This document shows, in pieces, positions 60,257 to 64,000 of a stretch of 64,000 bases of DNA (positions are counted from its first letter, which is position 1; each line of letters starts with the position of its first letter). The notes beneath the pieces were generated by a model. That model saw nothing but the letters and a program-made list of their open reading frames with translations, had not been told where the DNA came from and ran no database searches. This DNA comes from Pristionchus mayeri (taxonomy: Eukaryota; Nematoda; Chromadorea; Rhabditida; Neodiplogasteridae): assembly GCA_036245805.1 (NCBI GenBank), contig BTRK01000004.1, forward strand, positions 15,872,001 through 15,936,000. Direction: 5' to 3'. The translations under genes and the position numbers were made by a program.

Positions 60257-61518
60257 ATCGTGCCTTTCATTTTCAACGGTACAATTAGGGACCGCGACCT
60301 TGTCGTTTTTGCATTTTCAAGTGACAGTATACTTAGGAAACATCGACTATCACACCTTGACCCTGTTCAGTTTGCGATTGTAATCCGCTAGTGACCTTTC
60401 GAAATCTTCTCGGTTTTTTTCAAAACGTTGTTTTTAATAAAATTATTTTTTTCTTTGACGCATGAGTTCTCCCGTTCTCAATTCGCCCCTTGTACGATTT
60501 TGACTTCTTGTGACACTCTCATATTGCACTTAATAGCCATTTAACAAAATTTGATTTAATTTTGCCCTACTTCGATCGATATCGCTCTTCCGTTCATTGT
60601 CTCATGCTAAAGCCATATGCCATTGCATTCTACGGACACTAATGCGTATACTTTGGTGTTGCTCGTCCATGAGACAATGAACGGAATGGAGTTGTATCGA
60701 TTTGTATACCTGAAACCTGCCCGAGTTGCCATTTAATCTCAGTGGTAAACTATTTCCCCGGTCTATGATTCCCAGAATGACATTTATATCAATACGAAAA
60801 CATATTTTCATATAATTTTAAATTAAAAACGAGGAAAAATAAATATTGAAAAATGTGAAAATAAAAAGTCAGTTGCTGATTAGGTCAATGGTGTCAGAAG
60901 GAGGGGTACTGTACCTTAGCTACGACGTTGATTTTGTTAATTCGCATAATTAAGTTATTTCGCAAAATTGTTAATTTTTTGTTGTCGAAATCGTATCGGC
61001 AGCTCATAAATCATCGGATCACATGCGCATTTTATTTTAGAAGCATTTTGAAGAAACCCGCCTGCTGTCCCTAGGTACAATGAACGAGTTGAAACGTTTT
61101 GAAATTTTCAAAATTTTCAAGGCTCTTACTGGCTTCCTAACAATAATAGAGGTACATCCTTACATTTCTGTGTTTATCACATTAAATTACATAACATCGC
61201 GAGAAATCAAATCAAAATATGCAGTATTTCGATAAGAAATGGATAACTTATAGTGATATAAAAGGGGGCGGAGCTTGCGATTGCCGACGATGCTAAACAT
61301 AGGAAAAATTCCCATGATTTTAAAGAGCCATTTCTAATAGAAAAATATAAATATATTAGTTTAATTTATTTCTAATTAATGTAATCTCATACGAGGAACC
61401 CAGAAATGAAAGGATTTTCAGATATAATTGCTAGGAAGCCCGTAAGAGCCTTGAAAATTTTGAAAATTTCAAAACGTTTCAACTCGTTCATTGTACCGTT
61501 GAAAATGAAAGGTACGAT
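60257..61518. mobile_element. 1.26-kb TIR insertion in the duplicated copy
   Basis: Starts ATCGTGCCTTTCATTTTCAA and ends with the inverse TTGAAAATGAAAGGTACGAT. The flanks rejoin to match the uninterrupted sequence at 51,865-51,885, so the borders are set by comparison. The right third (about 61,075-61,500) is itself a fold-back. No transposase frame was recognised. Confidence 0.8.
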
Positions 61519-62198
61519 ACGTGTATTGTATTTGGTCCCTCTCGGAATGCAGCTTGTACATTAACCCTAAGTGTTTTTACAACTCCTATTGTGAACAATG
61601 TTGCTCTCAAATCGTGTTACCCGAGTATTCTATAATTTCGGAAAATTAGGCATTCGAGTGTACGAGTATGTGGACAATAATTAGTGAAAATTAGTAAACA
61701 TGCGAGTATTTTGTTGAATTGGTCGACCTTGACCGAACACTCTTATTTTTACAGTGCAACGTGACATGATGCAATCACGAAGCTGATTGCGAGGATGCTA
61801 GAAGCGAGGCTACCGGGAAACTACTAGTGAAGACAAATCGGCGTGCTCTCCTCGTTTCGCATACTCTCTCGCTCTGCTTAACCGGTTAGAGAACACACGA
61901 TATGAGGAGGGCTTATTCCGCCTTGACAACACTAGTAGCTGTCACAACTAAAAAAGCGGCAAGGGCACACGTAACTCCTATTCGACAGCCTCCTTCCTCC
62001 AATCTTCACACACGCGATTTGGCCGTTTGGGCATTTGATCTTCGCCTGCTCACTTTCACTTCCAAACCTTTCTTTTGTCCTTTCGCACCACCTTCAAAGA
62101 GCGATGTTACACAGGGAAAGCCCGTGGGGCAAAACAAAGCGGAAGAAGAGAGGAAGCCACCCTCACATCGTCGCCTCCTCCCAAGTACGGTAGGTCGA

Positions 62199-62498
62199 AT
62201 GAGGAGCGGAGCACTGTTGGTGAGTGATCGTTGGTCTTTAAACGTGTTCTCCAAAATCAGGGGAAGAGTAAATAGGTCGTGACTAGATCACAATCCCGAT
62301 TCATTTTTCACCCGAAACGTCATTTTCAGGTGCCTCTTCTGTTGGCCATCGCGACCTCGGCCAATGGTAAGCTTAGAATTTCGGATCAAGGTGTAGATCG
62401 CTTTCCAGCTCAACAAAACGAGCGACGAAGTCTTGAGGAGCGCATGGCATTCGCATGCGCGCACAAACCGTCTCTGTCCTTCTGCGGCTCGCGAAATG
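62199..62498 (+). pseudogene. Broken copy of the secreted-protein gene (exons 1-2)
   Basis: Exon 1 copy 62,199-62,219 and exon 2 copy 62,330-62,498 keep the signal peptide (MRSGALLVPLLLAIATSANG) and FACAHKPSLSFCGSRN. The splice donor after exon 2 has changed from GT to CT (62,499-62,500), and exons 3-7 are absent. It could still be read as an unspliced frame of about 80 residues ending RMITVV. Most coding differences from the parent are amino-acid changes (QNELRTLEERMTF against QNERRSLEERMAF), which fits relaxed constraint. Confidence 0.85.
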
Positions 62499-62689
62499 CT
62501 GAGACGTCACTAGACCGGATGATTACCGTCGTATGATAAACTGATATTGATGAAAAAAATAAGTACCCTTCTGTAGGATGTTCACAGTATGATCCCACAT
62601 TGTCAGTAAATCTTCTGCGACAATAGTGAGGAAGGGTACAATTTTTAGTTACTGCGTAGTGCGGGGAATAATTGAGGTCAGAAGGTTTA

Positions 62690-63206
62690 AAAAATATTCG
62701 ATTTTTTGATCGATTTTTTTAAATCTTTTTTTTTCGATTTTTTTTTGATCGACCATCGATTTTTTGACCATGACCCGGGGTTCATGGGTGGACGGGGGGT
62801 GAACAAACGACCATGACCCGGGATTCATGGTAGGACGGGGGGTGGACAAGCGCCGTCAGCTCTGGGCAGCTATGGTTGTACACTAACAGGACAGTGAACC
62901 TACCGGTAACGAATTGACCAGAGATAGTCATCACCTCTCCTGTTTATCAAAACCGATGATCAACTTGATTATTTGTTCCGCTATATAAATCGGAGTAGGC
63001 AAAGTGTAATGATTATGCAAATGGATAGCTAATTACATAAGAACTCCGATCGAAAAGCGTCAAAAACGGTGTTTTACCGCGCCAACTCTTGCGCAAGAGC
63101 CCCCATTCCCCCTCACTCTTGCGCAAGAGTTTGCACTTTCGCATTTCTCTCCCTCTCATTTCTCCCACACCGCGCGCTCTGCCCTCTTCCTTTCAGCACT
63201 CTACTC
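62690..63206. other. Junction region with palindromes
   Basis: The duplication similarity stops near 62,690. There follow a T-rich stretch, two GACCATGACCCGGGGTTCATGG-like blocks (62,766-62,830) related to the hAT fold-back ends, GGGCAGCTATGG at about 62,865 (a lone element end), and two TTGCGCAA palindromes at 63,086-63,099 and 63,115-63,130. No gene. Confidence 0.6.
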
Positions 63207-63520
63207 AGAATTCGTAAGATTTTCGTTGCAGTTGAGAAACATACGAAGATAACTGCAGATGACGAAAGATTGGTGACTGAATGGTATGAATGTTAGAAAG
63301 GCAGTATTTATCAAAGGGATACAAAGGCATATATGCGTCATTCACCCATACAAAACTGGACCGTATCGTAAGAAATGAAACGTGATACATGAGGCGGCGA
63401 CAAATCCCCCCCCCCCTTCCAGAAGTCGATGTCATAAACACCTTGACTTAGTAACTAGTTAGCAACGAATGGAACAGGAAATGATTTTTCCCATCTACTT
63501 CTTTGCTCTATTTACCGTCA
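63207..63520. repeat. Segmental duplication, 5' end of the chemoreceptor (right copy)
   Basis: Copy of 57,711-58,022. The exon-1 copy keeps the ATG and NCNENLTN but the similarity breaks at the splice donor (frame reaches TAG at once), so it is not a gene. A C-run replaces part of the left-copy sequence near 63,409. Confidence 0.85.
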
Positions 63521-63865
63521 AATCGTACATGCTCTCGTGAGCTCTCGAGAAATGATCGAATACAGCACAAAATCAATTTATGGCCTGCCAGGACTCATCA
63601 ATAAATCTGCAGTCTGTCTCTCGGAAACAGCTGAGTAATTATTTTTTGCAAAGGCTGTTGTTTCATATCTTCCGGAAGGGCAGCAAAGTGAGTGCAATCT
63701 GATGATGATCGATGAGCAACGGTCAGGAAGAACAACCAACGATCCTTTTTCGAATGTATTCTTTTGGATCCTTGGTTTTTAACTTCCAGATTATCATTCA
63801 GTTAATTTCATTCGTTCAGTAATGATTCTTTTTCTTTTATATGTTACGTTCTCTTTAAAATGATG

Positions 63866-63973
63866 ATGTATTGCCCTGCACTTCCCACTTCTTCAATTTT
63901 ATCCCCAGGGATCAATCAGATGTATTGCCCTGCACTTCCCACTTCTTCAATCTTATCCCCAGGGATCAATCAG
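63866..63973. repeat. 54-bp tandem duplication
   Basis: Two near-identical units, 63,866-63,919 and 63,920-63,973, each starting ATGTATTGCCCTGCACTTCC and ending GGGATCAATCAG; they differ at one base. The 63,521-63,865 stretch before it shows no gene. Confidence 0.9.
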
Positions 63974-64000
63974 GAAGCTAACCTGCTTCTCGGAAAGAGC

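Overview
The window reads as a nematode chromosome segment, probably from a diplogastrid such as Pristionchus (inference; no species marker was seen). Reasons: every gene is split into many short exons with compact introns ending in TTTCAG-like acceptors; the genes are supplementary nuclear hormone receptors (NHRs) and Sra-superfamily (Sra/Srab/Sre) seven-transmembrane chemoreceptors, both strongly expanded in nematodes; and the DNA between and inside genes is full of fold-back and miniature DNA transposons. No rRNA, tRNA, CRISPR or bacterial-style operon was seen.

Layout. 3.0-6.8 kb, minus: an NHR whose 3' exons are missing behind fold-back repeats. 8.7-22.6 kb, minus: three tandem NHR paralogues of about 380 residues (type A) with almost identical exon lengths. 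23.2-27.8 kb, minus: an Sre-like chemoreceptor. 28.6-31.7 kb, minus: a more divergent NHR. 32.8-33.4 kb, plus: a possible small secreted protein. 33.4-38.6 kb: mostly repeats. 38.7-51.7 kb, plus: three tandem NHRs of a second type (type B, ending DTVTYxLQV or similar), one with a 1-nt frameshift. 52.5-55.6 kb, plus: a secreted protein with a proline/arginine-rich middle. 56.0-57.7 kb, minus: a second Sra-superfamily receptor. 57.7-63.5 kb: a segmental duplication carrying broken copies of the last type-B NHR, the secreted-protein gene and the chemoreceptor 5' end, split by two large insertions.

Gene models were built by hand from splice sites, reading phase and comparison between paralogues. 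Seven NHRs share exon lengths (89, 96, 116 and 120 nt recur) across both strands, which ties them to one ancestral gene and makes single-base defects visible. The NHRs are DNA-binding transcription factors of the nucleus; the chemoreceptors would sit in sensory-neuron membranes. The sequence shows no direct functional link between these families. The most unusual features are the density of fold-back DNA inside introns of otherwise intact genes, four small elements with 8-bp target duplications of the hAT type, loss of zinc-binding cysteines in two type-B receptors, and a recent duplication whose second copy holds the empty site of one insertion and a destroyed splice donor.
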